A DNA stretch of 64,000 nucleotides from Streptomyces neyagawaensis (GTDB taxonomy: Bacteria; Actinomycetota; Actinomycetes; Streptomycetales; Streptomycetaceae): NCBI RefSeq assembly GCF_023516595.1, contig NZ_JAMGBG010000010.1:186001-250000 (forward strand), written 5' to 3'. The position numbers were made by a program, and so were the translations under genes. This document shows positions 7,571-15,987 of the stretch, one piece after another. The notes beneath the pieces were generated by a model, which searched no databases, was not told the origin of the DNA, and saw only the letters and a list, made by a program, of their open reading frames with translations. The stretch's first letter is position 1. The number at the start of each line of letters is the position of its first letter.

Positions 7571-10198
7571 TCAGTGGTCGTCGGTCGAGCCCAGGCCCGT
7601 CAGGGCTCCCACCGGGTCGAGGTCGGGTGTGCCTCTCGGCCACCAGTCGTCGTGGCCCGGTTCGGACTCGTAGGCGTACCACAGGCCGTCCCTGCCCAGG
7701 CGGAGTTGGACGTGGCCCAAGGGGTGGGTGAGGTGGTTGTGCCAGGGGCGGAACGCCGGCAGGTCGGCGGCGAGGAGCAGCGGGCGGGCACGGTCGAAGC
7801 GGCCCGCCGGCGGGTCCCACGGCTCCTCCAGGACGGCAAGCCCTTCGAGGCCGCCCTGGCGCCAGGCGGCGACCGCGCGGGCCAGGTCGGCCGGGGTGCG
7901 GCCGGTGGCGGCGGCCAGCGACGAGTACAGGGCGCGGGTGGTGGCGGTCAGACCGGAGCCGGGGCGGGCCGCGGCCAGCCGCACCGCGTCCTGCCAGAGC
8001 GTCAGCTCGGCTACCGGGTCCCGTCCGGTGGTGAGCAGCGCGTGCGCCCGGGCCGCCGCGTCGGTGGCCAACTGGTCCAGCGCGAACGGGTCCGGGCCGC
8101 CCGGCGCCCCCGGATACACCGGGGGCTGCTCCGGGTGCGGAGGCGGGGGCAGCGGTGCGGGCAGCGGCGGAAGCGTGCGCGGGGCGAGGGCCTCGCTCGC
8201 CCGGACGCCGGGGAGCGCCGCGGGCCGCTGCTCCTGCGCGGCACGCGCCGCCCGCGCGGCGTTGCGCCGCGACAGCGCGTCGAGCAGCTCCCGCTCGCCC
8301 CGGCCCCGCAGAAGCAGCAGGACGAACGGGTCCTCGTCCAGCAGCCGCGCCGTCTGATAGCAGAGCGCCGCCGCGTGCTTGCAGGGGTGCCCCCGGTCCG
8401 GGCAACTGCAGTGGGGCTCCAACTCCCCCGGTCCGGGCAGCAGCCGCGTCCCGCGAGGGCTCCGGCGGCCGGATGCGGATGCGGTTGTGGCACCACCGGC
8501 CAGGGACTGCGGGAGTTCCTTGTCGAGCAGGGCGGCGATGTCGGCGGGGCGTTCGGCCGCCGTGTCCAGGAAACGGTCCCACTCGTCGTCGTCCAGTGTC
8601 CGCAGCCGGACCTGCACCCGGTAGGGCCGGGGCCGGCTGCCGTGGACGTACGCCAGCACCAGCCCCGGCGTGACCGTGATCGCGTCCACGTGACCCTTGT
8701 CGGCGTACGCCCGCCCCCGTGCGAGACGGGCCGCGTCCAGGGCGCCCTCCTCCAACGCGGTCACCCACGCGTTCCCCCACCAGCTCTCCGCGAACGCCTC
8801 CCCGCCCGAGGTCCGGGGCGGAAACGCCCGGAAGGTACGCCGGAGTTCGCCGTCACGGGAAGGGGCGGCCATGCTGCTGGGGACGCGGGGCGTGGCGGCG
8901 CCGACACCGGACCGGGCATCTGCGGGGTGGTCGACCGCAGGGCCGACAGCCCGGTCGCCGAGGGAAGCCTCGCCTTCGGCTCGGGCTTGCGCTTCGGCTC
9001 GGGTACGGGCTTGGGCTCGGGTGGGACCTTCGGCTTCGGCTTCGGCTTCGCCTCGGGTGCGAGCTTCGGCTTCGGCTCTCGCGGTATCACGGGAGCTGCC
9101 CTGCCGAGGCTCGGCGGCGGTGAGGCCGTGCGGCGACTCAGCGGCCTCCGAGGGCAGCTCGAAGGCACCGGCGAGCAAGGCGCGTACGTCCCGGACCGGG
9201 CGGGGCCCCTCCCTCCGGTCAGCGCCCTCACGTCGGTCAGCGCTGCGGCCGCTCCCTTCCTGCCTCCCTCTGCGGCGGCCCAGGGCCTGGTCCGCAGAAC
9301 GGCGCGCCGGCACAGCCCGGCGCCCGGCATCGGCTGCCCCCGCTGCTGCCGATGCCTCAGACGCGGCTCCCCCGGCATCGGCATCGGCATCGGTGGCCTT
9401 GGCCCCGGCACCGGTCCTGGCCTTGGCATCAGCCTTGGCCTTGGCATCAGCCTTGGCCTTGGCATCAGCCTTGGCCTTGGTCTCCGCCTCGGCCTCCGCG
9501 CGGGCCCGCTCCGCCGCGCTCCGAGCGGCGCGCAGCGCGGCACGGGCGATGTCACCGGGCCGGGCACCGCCGGATGCGGCGGTCCCACCGGCGCGCGGGA
9601 CCTCGGGGGTGCGTGATGCGCGCTCCCCGGACGGCTCCTCGGGCGAGGCCGCCGCCCTGGCGCCCGCTGCCCGCCACAGCGCGGCCCGGGCCACATCGCC
9701 GGGCCGGGCACCCCGCGCCCCCTGGGCCTCACTCCCGGCCGACGCGGCGGCCGCACCCCCGCTCTCCGACTCCTCGCCGAGGCCCTGCGGCTCCGCACTG
9801 CCACGGCCGGACGTCATCTCCACGCCGCGCCCCAGCGCCTGACCGGCCCCACGGGCTCCGCCGGACGCAGCACCCTCCGAGCCCGAGGCACCAGCACCAG
9901 CACCAGCACCAGCACCAGCACCACGGTCGGACCTTCCAGCGGCCCCACCGGGCCCGGCCCCGGCACCGCCCGACGCACCGGCCCCGCCCGAGTCGCTCGT
10001 CCCCTCCACGCCCGGCGCCTCCCAGGCACTGCCCTGCGCCGCCTCGGCACCGCCGGTCGCCGCACCCCCGCTGGTCGGCGTCGGTGGCGTCGCGGTCTCT
10101 CCCTGGTCGTCGCCGCGCAGGGCCCGGTCCCGGGCCGCGCGCAGTGCCTGGCGGGCCGCGTCCGCGGGGCGGGGGGTGGGGTGGTCAGGGGTGCTCAC
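7571..10198 (-). CDS. SWIM zinc-finger protein, partner of the adjacent SNF2 helicase
   Basis: An 875-residue protein. The SWIM motif (CxCx(n)CxH, in HCSCPDRGHPCKHAA) is near residues 594-612, preceded by a conserved region starting ESWWGNAWV. The N-terminal 400 or more residues are low-complexity, rich in Ala, Gly, Glu and Arg, with Lys-Ala-Asp repeats and a run of Gly-Ala pairs. SWIM domains bind DNA or protein; this family travels with an SNF2-type helicase and probably acts with it in DNA or nucleoprotein remodelling. The GTG start at 10198 overlaps the helicase stop as GTGA, implying translational coupling; the frame runs on upstream inside the helicase gene, but that part is a shadow. 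Confidence 0.88.
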   Translation of the reverse strand: MSTPDHPTPRPADAARQALRAARDRALRGDDQGETATPPTPTSGGAATGGAEAAQGSAWEAPGVEGTSDSGGAGASGGAGAGPGGAAGRSDRGAGAGAGAGAGASGSEGAASGGARGAGQALGRGVEMTSGRGSAEPQGLGEESESGGAAAASAGSEAQGARGARPGDVARAALWRAAGARAAASPEEPSGERASRTPEVPRAGGTAASGGARPGDIARAALRAARSAAERARAEAEAETKAKADAKAKADAKAKADAKARTGAGAKATDADADAGGAASEASAAAGAADAGRRAVPARRSADQALGRRRGRQEGSGRSADRREGADRREGPRPVRDVRALLAGAFELPSEAAESPHGLTAAEPRQGSSRDTARAEAEARTRGEAEAEAEGPTRAQARTRAEAQARAEGEASLGDRAVGPAVDHPADARSGVGAATPRVPSSMAAPSRDGELRRTFRAFPPRTSGGEAFAESWWGNAWVTALEEGALDAARLARGRAYADKGHVDAITVTPGLVLAYVHGSRPRPYRVQVRLRTLDDDEWDRFLDTAAERPADIAALLDKELPQSLAGGATTASASGRRSPRGTRLLPGPGELEPHCSCPDRGHPCKHAAALCYQTARLLDEDPFVLLLLRGRGERELLDALSRRNAARAARAAQEQRPAALPGVRASEALAPRTLPPLPAPLPPPPHPEQPPVYPGAPGGPDPFALDQLATDAAARAHALLTTGRDPVAELTLWQDAVRLAAARPGSGLTATTRALYSSLAAATGRTPADLARAVAAWRQGGLEGLAVLEEPWDPPAGRFDRARPLLLAADLPAFRPWHNHLTHPLGHVQLRLGRDGLWYAYESEPGHDDWWPRGTPDLDPVGALTGLGSTDDH

Positions 10199-13119
10199 GT
10201 CGACCTCCGCAGCGAGACGAGGTCGGTCAGTTCGCGGTCGGTCAGTTCCGTGAGGGCCGCCTCGCCGGAGCCGAGGATGGCGTCGGAGAGGGCCCGCTTC
10301 GCTTCGAGCATCTCGGCGATGCGGTCCTCGATGGTGCCCTCGGTGATGAGGCGGTGGACCTGGACGGGCTGGGTCTGGCCGATGCGGTAGGCACGGTCGG
10401 TGGCCTGTTCCTCGACGGCGGGGTTCCACCAGCGGTCGAAGTGGATGACATGGCCGGCGCGGGTGAGGTTCAGGCCGGTGCCGGCCGCCTTGAGGGAGAG
10501 CACCAGGACGGGGGTCGCCCCGCTCTGGAAACGGTCCACCATCTCCTCGCGGTCCTTGACGGGGGTGCCGCCGTGGAGCAGTTCGACGGGGATCGCGCGG
10601 GCGGCCAGGTGTGCGGTGATCAGGCGGGCCATGCCGACGTACTGGGTGAAGACCAGGGCCGAGCCGTCCTCGGAGAGCAGGGTGTCCACCAGCTCGTCCA
10701 GGAGGGCGAGTTTGCCGGAGCGGGCGGAGAGGCGGTCTCCGTGGCCGGCGGCTTCCTCCTTCAGATACAGCGCCGGGTGGTCGCAGATCTGTTTGAGGGC
10801 GCCCAGCAGTTTCAGGACCAGGCCCCGGCGGGCGATGCCCTCCGCCGTCTCGATGGCCAGCAGCGACTCGCGGACGACGGCCTCGTAGAGCGCGGCCTGT
10901 TCACGGGTGAGCGGGACGGGGTGGTCGGTCTCGGTCTTCGGCGGCAGCTCGGGAACGATACCGGGGTCGGACTTCTTGCGGCGGAGCAGGAAGGGGCGGA
11001 CCAGCCGGGCGAGTCGGGTCACGGCCTCCTCGTCCTCGCCGTTCTCCACGGCGCGGGCGTGACGGGCGCGGAAGGACTTGAGGGGGCCGAGGAGGCCGGG
11101 GGTGGTCCAGTCGAGGAGCGCCCACAGCTCGGAGAGGTTGTTCTCGACCGGGGTGCCGGTGAGGGCGACCCGGGCGGGCGTCGGGATCGTGCGCAGGGCC
11201 TTCGCCGTCGCCGAGTAGGGGTTCTTGACGTGCTGGGCCTCGTCGGCGACGACCATCCCCCATCGCTGCTCGGCGAGTTGGGTCGCCGTCGAGCGCATGG
11301 TGCCGTACGTGGTGAGGACGAAGCCGGGGCCGAGGTCGTCCAGGGAGCGGTCGGGGCCGTGGAAGCGGCGGACGGGCACGCCGGGGGCGAAGCGGGTGAT
11401 CTCGCGCTGCCAGTTGCCCAGCAGGGAGGCGGGGCAGACGACGAGGGTGGGCTCGGGGCGGGCCCGGCGCAGATGCAGGGCGATGACGGTGATGGTCTTG
11501 CCGAGGCCCATGTCGTCGGCGAGACAGCCGCCGAGGCCGAGGGAGGTCATGAGGTCCAGCCAGGCAAGGCCCCGGAGTTGGTAGTCGCGGAGGGTGGCCG
11601 CGAGGCCCCGGGGCGGGTCGACCGGGCCGACGCCGGCCGTCAGTCGGTCGCGGAGCGCGGCCAACGCGCCCACCGGGACCGCCTCCACGGTCTCGCCGTC
11701 CACGTCGGCCGTGCCGGTCAGGGCCGCGGACAGGGCGTCCACCGGGTCCAGCAGGCCCAGTTCGCGCCGGCGGGCCTTGCGGACGAGAGCCGGGTCCACG
11801 AGGACCCACTGGTCACGCAGACGGACGACCGGGCGGTGCGCCTCGGCCAGGGCGTCCATCTCGGCGTCGGTGAGCGGGTCGCCGCCGAGCGCCAACTGCC
11901 AGCGGAAGCTCAGCAGTTCCTCGCTCTCGAAGAAGCCGGTGCCGTCCGTGGCCGAGCCGGGCGCCGGGCGCACCTCGGCCCGGACGCTCAGGTCCTGGGC
12001 GAGGTCGCGGGGCCAGTGCACGGCGACCCCGGCCGCGGCCAGCCGGGTCGCGGCCACGCCGAGGAGGTCGGACAGCTCGTCCTCGGAGAGCGCGAGGACG
12101 TCGGGGACGTCCTGGTCGGCGAGCCGGTCCAGGGGCGGCCAGACGCGGGCCGCGCGGCGCACGGCGAGGGCGGCGTCCACCCGGGCGCGGGGCCCGAACG
12201 CCTCGTCCGCGTCGCCCGCCCACAGCGCCGCCGCGTCGACGACCAGCGTGGGGTCGGCGAGGCTGTGCACCTGGACGACGGCCGCGCCGGCCCGGCGGCC
12301 CCCTTCGCTGTCGTCGAACAGGTCGTACGCCGACAGGTCGAGGCGCAGGGAGATCCGTACGCCCGCGTCCATGCCGGCGGCGACCTCGGCGGCCCAGTCG
12401 CGGGCGCCGGGAAGCCGCTGGCCGGTGCTCGCCGCGAAGGGCTTGCCGGAGACGTACGGCGCGGCCGGGCCGCGGGGCAGGGTGTCGGCCACGGCGTCCA
12501 GGAAGGACCGCACCAGCGCTTCCGGTTCGGGCAGCCGGAGAGGGCCCTTGCCGGGCAGCGGAACGGCGTGGCCCTCATACGGCAGGGCCGCGGCGACGGC
12601 CCTGAGGTGGGCGATGTCGTCCGGGTCGAGCGGTCCGGCCCGCCAGGCGTCGAACCCGTCGGCCGTGAGCCCCGGCAGCAGGCGTCCCCGGGCGACGAGC
12701 CGCAGCGCGTGCAGGGCGGCGGCGCCCCAGCAGGCCGTGGCGGGGTGGGCGGCGGGGTCGCGGCGGGCCCGCGCGAGCAGGGGCAGGGCCGCGGCGACGG
12801 GCAGGGACAGGGCGGGGGCGGTGCCTCTGCGGACGCCGGTGGCGCCGTGCCGTCGGACGACGGTGAGGTCCTCGGGGGTGCCGGGCGGTGGTTTGTCGCT
12901 GTCCGGGTCCCAGAAGGCGACCCGGCCGTGGCGGGGCAGGGGCGCCGGAAGGAAGACGGCGGCCAGCCGCACCGGGACGGTCAGGGGATCGGTGGCGGCC
13001 GGTGTCATCGCGGGCACGGCCGTGACGGCACCGTGAACGGCCATGTCGGCCTCAGGAACAGCCGTGCCGGCCTCGGGAACAGCCGTGTCCCGCATGCGTC
13101 CGGTCACCTCCCCGCCCAT
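10195..13119 (-). CDS. SNF2/HepA-family DNA-dependent ATPase (helicase)
   Basis: A 974-residue Swi2/Snf2 ATPase. Residues 1-470 or so form the N-terminal SNF2-associated region seen in bacterial HepA-like proteins. The motor domain follows: motif I DDMGLGKT, motif II VVADEAQH (DEAQ), motif III LTGTPVEN, motif V SLKAAGTGLNL and motif VI QATDRAYRIGQ. It should translocate on DNA to displace bound proteins such as stalled RNA polymerase, though the exact role is unknown. The first 40 residues contain a degenerate AVPEA-type repeat and several Met codons, so the start (13119 or 13095) is uncertain. It is translationally coupled to the downstream SWIM gene. Confidence 0.93.
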   Translation of the reverse strand: MGGEVTGRMRDTAVPEAGTAVPEADMAVHGAVTAVPAMTPAATDPLTVPVRLAAVFLPAPLPRHGRVAFWDPDSDKPPPGTPEDLTVVRRHGATGVRRGTAPALSLPVAAALPLLARARRDPAAHPATACWGAAALHALRLVARGRLLPGLTADGFDAWRAGPLDPDDIAHLRAVAAALPYEGHAVPLPGKGPLRLPEPEALVRSFLDAVADTLPRGPAAPYVSGKPFAASTGQRLPGARDWAAEVAAGMDAGVRISLRLDLSAYDLFDDSEGGRRAGAAVVQVHSLADPTLVVDAAALWAGDADEAFGPRARVDAALAVRRAARVWPPLDRLADQDVPDVLALSEDELSDLLGVAATRLAAAGVAVHWPRDLAQDLSVRAEVRPAPGSATDGTGFFESEELLSFRWQLALGGDPLTDAEMDALAEAHRPVVRLRDQWVLVDPALVRKARRRELGLLDPVDALSAALTGTADVDGETVEAVPVGALAALRDRLTAGVGPVDPPRGLAATLRDYQLRGLAWLDLMTSLGLGGCLADDMGLGKTITVIALHLRRARPEPTLVVCPASLLGNWQREITRFAPGVPVRRFHGPDRSLDDLGPGFVLTTYGTMRSTATQLAEQRWGMVVADEAQHVKNPYSATAKALRTIPTPARVALTGTPVENNLSELWALLDWTTPGLLGPLKSFRARHARAVENGEDEEAVTRLARLVRPFLLRRKKSDPGIVPELPPKTETDHPVPLTREQAALYEAVVRESLLAIETAEGIARRGLVLKLLGALKQICDHPALYLKEEAAGHGDRLSARSGKLALLDELVDTLLSEDGSALVFTQYVGMARLITAHLAARAIPVELLHGGTPVKDREEMVDRFQSGATPVLVLSLKAAGTGLNLTRAGHVIHFDRWWNPAVEEQATDRAYRIGQTQPVQVHRLITEGTIEDRIAEMLEAKRALSDAILGSGEAALTELTDRELTDLVSLRRST

Positions 13120-13232
13120 GGTCGGATGAGCCGTCTCCGGCTCCGATCAGCTGTCTCCGACTCTACGGGCGGGGTCTGACAATCGGTCCCGCCGACCGTG
13201 CGCGAGCCCGCACGGGCCCGGATACGCGCAGG

Positions 13233-13814
13233 TCAGGGCACAGTTCGGGACACCACGTACACCATCGGATGGTCCGGGTTGGACCGGTTCACGACGATGT
13301 CGTGGGTGGGCGCGGGACTCTTCCGTTTGTTGACGAGGCCGTACCAGGGGCCGGGGCCGCTGAAGTCCCAGCCGACGATCCGCCGGTCGCGGGCGTGGAC
13401 GGCCAGCTCGCCCTTCTTCAGCGCCGCCGTGCTGGTGCCGATCTGGTCGAGGAAGCGTTCGAGGCCCTCGTTGCTCGTGTAGAACTGCACGTACAGACGG
13501 CTGGTCCGCCAGTTGTTCGTCTCGTAGTACGCGAGGTGCTTCGAGTACGGCGGGACCGGGACGTCGTAGAGGCGCTGCTGGAGCCGGGAGGGCCAGTGCG
13601 CGGTGAGGCCGGTCGCCGAGTACTTCTCCTCCTTGTCCTTGCCGCTGTCCCGGCTCTGGTTCGCGGAGATCACCAGATAGCCGGCGGGGACGCCGATGAG
13701 CAGCACGATGATCGCCAGGGTGAGCGCGCGCCGGCGGATCTTGTGGCGGCGGTCCTCGGCGGGCTGCTCGGGTTCCTCGGGTGAGGTGCCCTGGCGGGGC
13801 ACGGAGGCGGTCAT
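13233..13814 (-). CDS. Single-pass membrane protein of unknown function
   Basis: A 193-residue protein: a charged cytosolic N-terminus (1-29), one transmembrane helix at about 30-50 (ALTLAIIVLLIGVPAGYLVIS), and a probably extracytoplasmic domain rich in Tyr and Trp. I do not recognise the family. The start codon overlaps the stop of the ROK kinase gene upstream as ATGA (13811-13814), so the two are translationally coupled. Confidence 0.8.
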   Translation of the reverse strand: MTASVPRQGTSPEEPEQPAEDRRHKIRRRALTLAIIVLLIGVPAGYLVISANQSRDSGKDKEEKYSATGLTAHWPSRLQQRLYDVPVPPYSKHLAYYETNNWRTSRLYVQFYTSNEGLERFLDQIGTSTAALKKGELAVHARDRRIVGWDFSGPGPWYGLVNKRKSPAPTHDIVVNRSNPDHPMVYVVSRTVP

Positions 13815-14956
13815 GCGGAGTCCTGGGTGGTGCGGCGGGCCTCCACGTACCGCGCGTACCGTTCGTAGCGCTCGACCCGGCGGCGGTTGGCGCGGCGGAA
13901 GCGGCGGGCGACGAGACGGGCCAGGTCGGCGGCGCCCACCATGCCGGCCTCGGGGCCGAGCTGGGCGCGGGCGATACGGGCCTCGGGGCGGTAGCCGCGG
14001 CCGGTGAGGTGGCGGCGGAAGGCGTCGCGGGCGGGGCCGATGAGGAGGTCGTCGGCGGCCGAGACACCGCCGCCGATGACGAAGCAGGACGGGTCGAGGG
14101 CGGCGGCGAGGTTGGCGATGCCGACGCCGAGCCACTGGCCGATGTCCTGGAGCAGCTCGATGCACATCGCGTCGCCCTCACGGGCCAGTTCGGTGATCAT
14201 CGGCCCGGTGATGTCGCCGATGTTGCCCTTGACGTGCTCGATGATCCCGTACGCGACCGGGGAGTCCGCCGCGGCCAGCTCGCGGGCCTCTCTGACCAGC
14301 GCGTTCCCGGAGCTGTACTGCTCCCAGCAGCCGCGGTTGCCGCACGGGCAGCGGTGTCCGCCGGGCACGACCTGCATATGGCCGAACTCTCCGGCGACCC
14401 CGAACTTGCCGCGCTTGACCTGGCCGTCCTCCAGGATCGCGCCGCCGATACCGGTGCCGAGCGTGATCATGACCAGGTGGTCCTCGTCACGGCCGGCACC
14501 GAAGCGCCACTCGGCCCAGGCGGCGGCGTTGGCGTCGTTGTCGACCAGCACGGGCACGGCGAGACGGCCGGCGAGCCGGTCGCGCAGCGGTTCGTTGCGC
14601 CAGGACAGGTGCGGGGCGAACAGCACGCGGTTGCGGTCCGCGTCGACCCAGCCGGCGGCGCCGATGCCGACGGCGTGCACGTCGTGCCGGTCGGAGAGGT
14701 CCAGGACCAGCTCCACGATCGTGTCCTCGACGACCTGGGGGCTCTTGGACTTGTCCGGGGTCTCCGTGCGGAGCTTCTCCAGAATGTTGCCGTCGGCGTC
14801 CACGACGCCCGCCATCACCTTCGTACCGCCGATGTCGATGCCGACGGTGGGGACGCGGGGCGCCGTCAGGTGCGAGCGGCGCTCGCGCGTGCCGACGGTA
14901 CGCAGGACGGTGGCCCGCGCGGAGCCGCGGTGGGTGAAGTCGCGGTAAGTGCTCAT
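13811..14956 (-). CDS. ROK-family glucokinase / sugar kinase
   Basis: A 381-residue ROK kinase. The phosphate-binding DIGGTK is at residues 41-46, the catalytic Asp lies in LVDNDANAAAW, the ATP motif is LGTGIGGAI, and the ROK zinc site CPCGNRGCWEQ follows the GEFGHMQ motif with its sugar- and metal-binding His. It phosphorylates glucose or a similar hexose with ATP in the cytosol. Compared with the usual 315-residue Streptomyces GlkA it has about 35 extra residues at the N-terminus and a basic tail of about 35 residues (RRFRRANRRRVERYERYARY). Its exact sugar is not certain. Confidence 0.9.
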   Translation of the reverse strand: MSTYRDFTHRGSARATVLRTVGTRERRSHLTAPRVPTVGIDIGGTKVMAGVVDADGNILEKLRTETPDKSKSPQVVEDTIVELVLDLSDRHDVHAVGIGAAGWVDADRNRVLFAPHLSWRNEPLRDRLAGRLAVPVLVDNDANAAAWAEWRFGAGRDEDHLVMITLGTGIGGAILEDGQVKRGKFGVAGEFGHMQVVPGGHRCPCGNRGCWEQYSSGNALVREARELAAADSPVAYGIIEHVKGNIGDITGPMITELAREGDAMCIELLQDIGQWLGVGIANLAAALDPSCFVIGGGVSAADDLLIGPARDAFRRHLTGRGYRPEARIARAQLGPEAGMVGAADLARLVARRFRRANRRRVERYERYARYVEARRTTQDSA

Positions 14957-15049
14957 CGGGCCGATTCTGCCTTAGCGCTCCGCTTGGTGCGGCGTGGGGG
15001 CTGGGGGTGCCATGGGTTGTTTTTCGGGTGCGGGTCCGGTGGGGACTGG

Positions 15050-15071
15050 TCGCGCAGTTCCCCGCGCCCCT
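15050..15071. repeat. Copy of a short Streptomyces-type intergenic repeat
   Basis: This 22-base stretch, containing GCGCAGTTCCCCGCGCCCCT, occurs again exactly at 20800-20821. Both copies are in gaps between genes, and this one is followed by a GGCGGC/GCCGCC hairpin at about 15077-15092. From memory, this motif is scattered widely between genes in Streptomyces chromosomes. The copy lies between the GntR and ROK genes. Confidence 0.75.
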
Positions 15072-15120
15072 CTTTCGGCGGCTGCGCCGCCGTCGAGCGG
15101 GCGGGCGGGCGGAAAGCCGG

Positions 15121-15885
15121 CTACGCCCTCACCAGCAGCTGGAAGTCGAACGAGTAGCGGGAGGCTCGGTAGACGTGGGTGCCGTATTCGACCGCTCTGC
15201 CCGTGTCGTCGAAGGTGGTGCGTTGCATGGTCAGGAGGGGGGCGCCGTCGGGTTCGGTCAGGCGTTCGGCTTCCTCCGGTGTGGCCGATCTCGCGCCGAT
15301 GGTCTGGCGGGCGCTGTGCAGGGTGATGCCCGCGGAGCGCATCAGGCGGTAGAGGCCCGTCGACTCCAGCTGGGGCGAGTCGAGGTCCAGGAGGCCGGTC
15401 GGGATGTAGTTGCACAGGGCGGCCATGGGCTCGCCGTGGGCCAGACGGAGTCGCTCGATGCGGTGGACCTCCCCGCCCTCGGCGACGGCGAGGGCGGCGG
15501 CGACCTCGGCGGAGGCGGGGACGGTGGTGTTGAGCAGGACCCGGGTCTCGGGGCGCTGGCCGGCGGCCTCCAGGTCGTCGTAGAGGCTGCTGAGCTCCAG
15601 GGGCCGCTTGACCTGGCTGTGGACGACCTGTGTGCCCACGCCGCGGCGGCGGACGAGGAGCCCCTTGTCGACGAGGGACTGGATGGCCTGGCGGACCGTG
15701 GGACGGGACAGGCCGAGGCGGGCGGCCAGCTCGATCTCGTTGCCCAGCAGGCTGCCCGGGGTCAGCGCGCCGTGCTCGATCGCGGCCTCCAATTGCTGCG
15801 ACAGCTGGAAGTAGAGCGGGACCGGGCTGCTGCGGTCGACGCTGAGCTGGAGCGACACGGTCGGATCCACTTCTGGTTTCGGCAC
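15121..15885 (-). CDS. GntR-family (HutC/UTRA) transcriptional regulator
   Basis: A 254-residue regulator with an N-terminal winged helix (residues 20-85, including RLGLSRPTVRQAIQSLVDKG) and a C-terminal UTRA ligand-binding domain (about 105-250). GTG at 15885 places the start directly before the conserved PLYFQLSQQLEAAI helix; the open frame upstream crosses the promoter region and is not credible. It is divergent from a Gfo/Idh/MocA dehydrogenase, and the perfect palindrome at 15935-15946 in the 102-bp gap is the likely operator. HutC-type regulators usually respond to the sugar, polyol or other substrate of the neighbouring enzyme. Confidence 0.9.
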   Translation of the reverse strand: MPKPEVDPTVSLQLSVDRSSPVPLYFQLSQQLEAAIEHGALTPGSLLGNEIELAARLGLSRPTVRQAIQSLVDKGLLVRRRGVGTQVVHSQVKRPLELSSLYDDLEAAGQRPETRVLLNTTVPASAEVAAALAVAEGGEVHRIERLRLAHGEPMAALCNYIPTGLLDLDSPQLESTGLYRLMRSAGITLHSARQTIGARSATPEEAERLTEPDGAPLLTMQRTTFDDTGRAVEYGTHVYRASRYSFDFQLLVRA

Positions 15886-15934
15886 GGGCCGAGCGTAGCC
15901 CCGGTGCCGGATGACGGGAAGCCGCGTCGTTCGG

Positions 15935-15946
15935 TTGTCCGGACAA
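15935..15946. promoter_or_regulatory. Probable GntR operator palindrome
   Basis: TTGTCCGGACAA is a perfect 12-base palindrome between the divergent GntR and dehydrogenase genes. It lies four bases upstream of a TTGACA box on the plus strand, so a bound repressor could block both promoters. Confidence 0.7.
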
Positions 15947-15950
15947 AGCA

Positions 15951-15987
15951 TTGACACGGCGGCGGGTACGCCCGCACTTTGTTTCTC
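15951..15987 (+). promoter_or_regulatory. Probable promoter of the dehydrogenase gene, possibly leaderless
   Basis: A consensus TTGACA (-35) lies at 15951-15956. A weak T-rich -10 region (CTTTGT, about 15977-15982) follows at a fitting distance. There is no Shine-Dalgarno sequence before ATG 15988, which would sit about at the transcription start. A leaderless mRNA is therefore likely; this is inference from spacing. Confidence 0.5.

Noticed and set aside
9421..9478. Tandem repeats inspected as a possible CRISPR array
   Set aside because: The units are contiguous, in-frame codons for Lys-Ala-Asp repeats with no unique spacers.
7331..13179. Very long plus-strand open frames opposite the SWIM and SNF2 genes (up to 1,275 codons)
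   Set aside because: High-GC antisense shadows. They have repetitive Arg/Pro/His or Gly/Val composition and no motif, whereas the minus strand encodes clear SWIM and SNF2 motifs.
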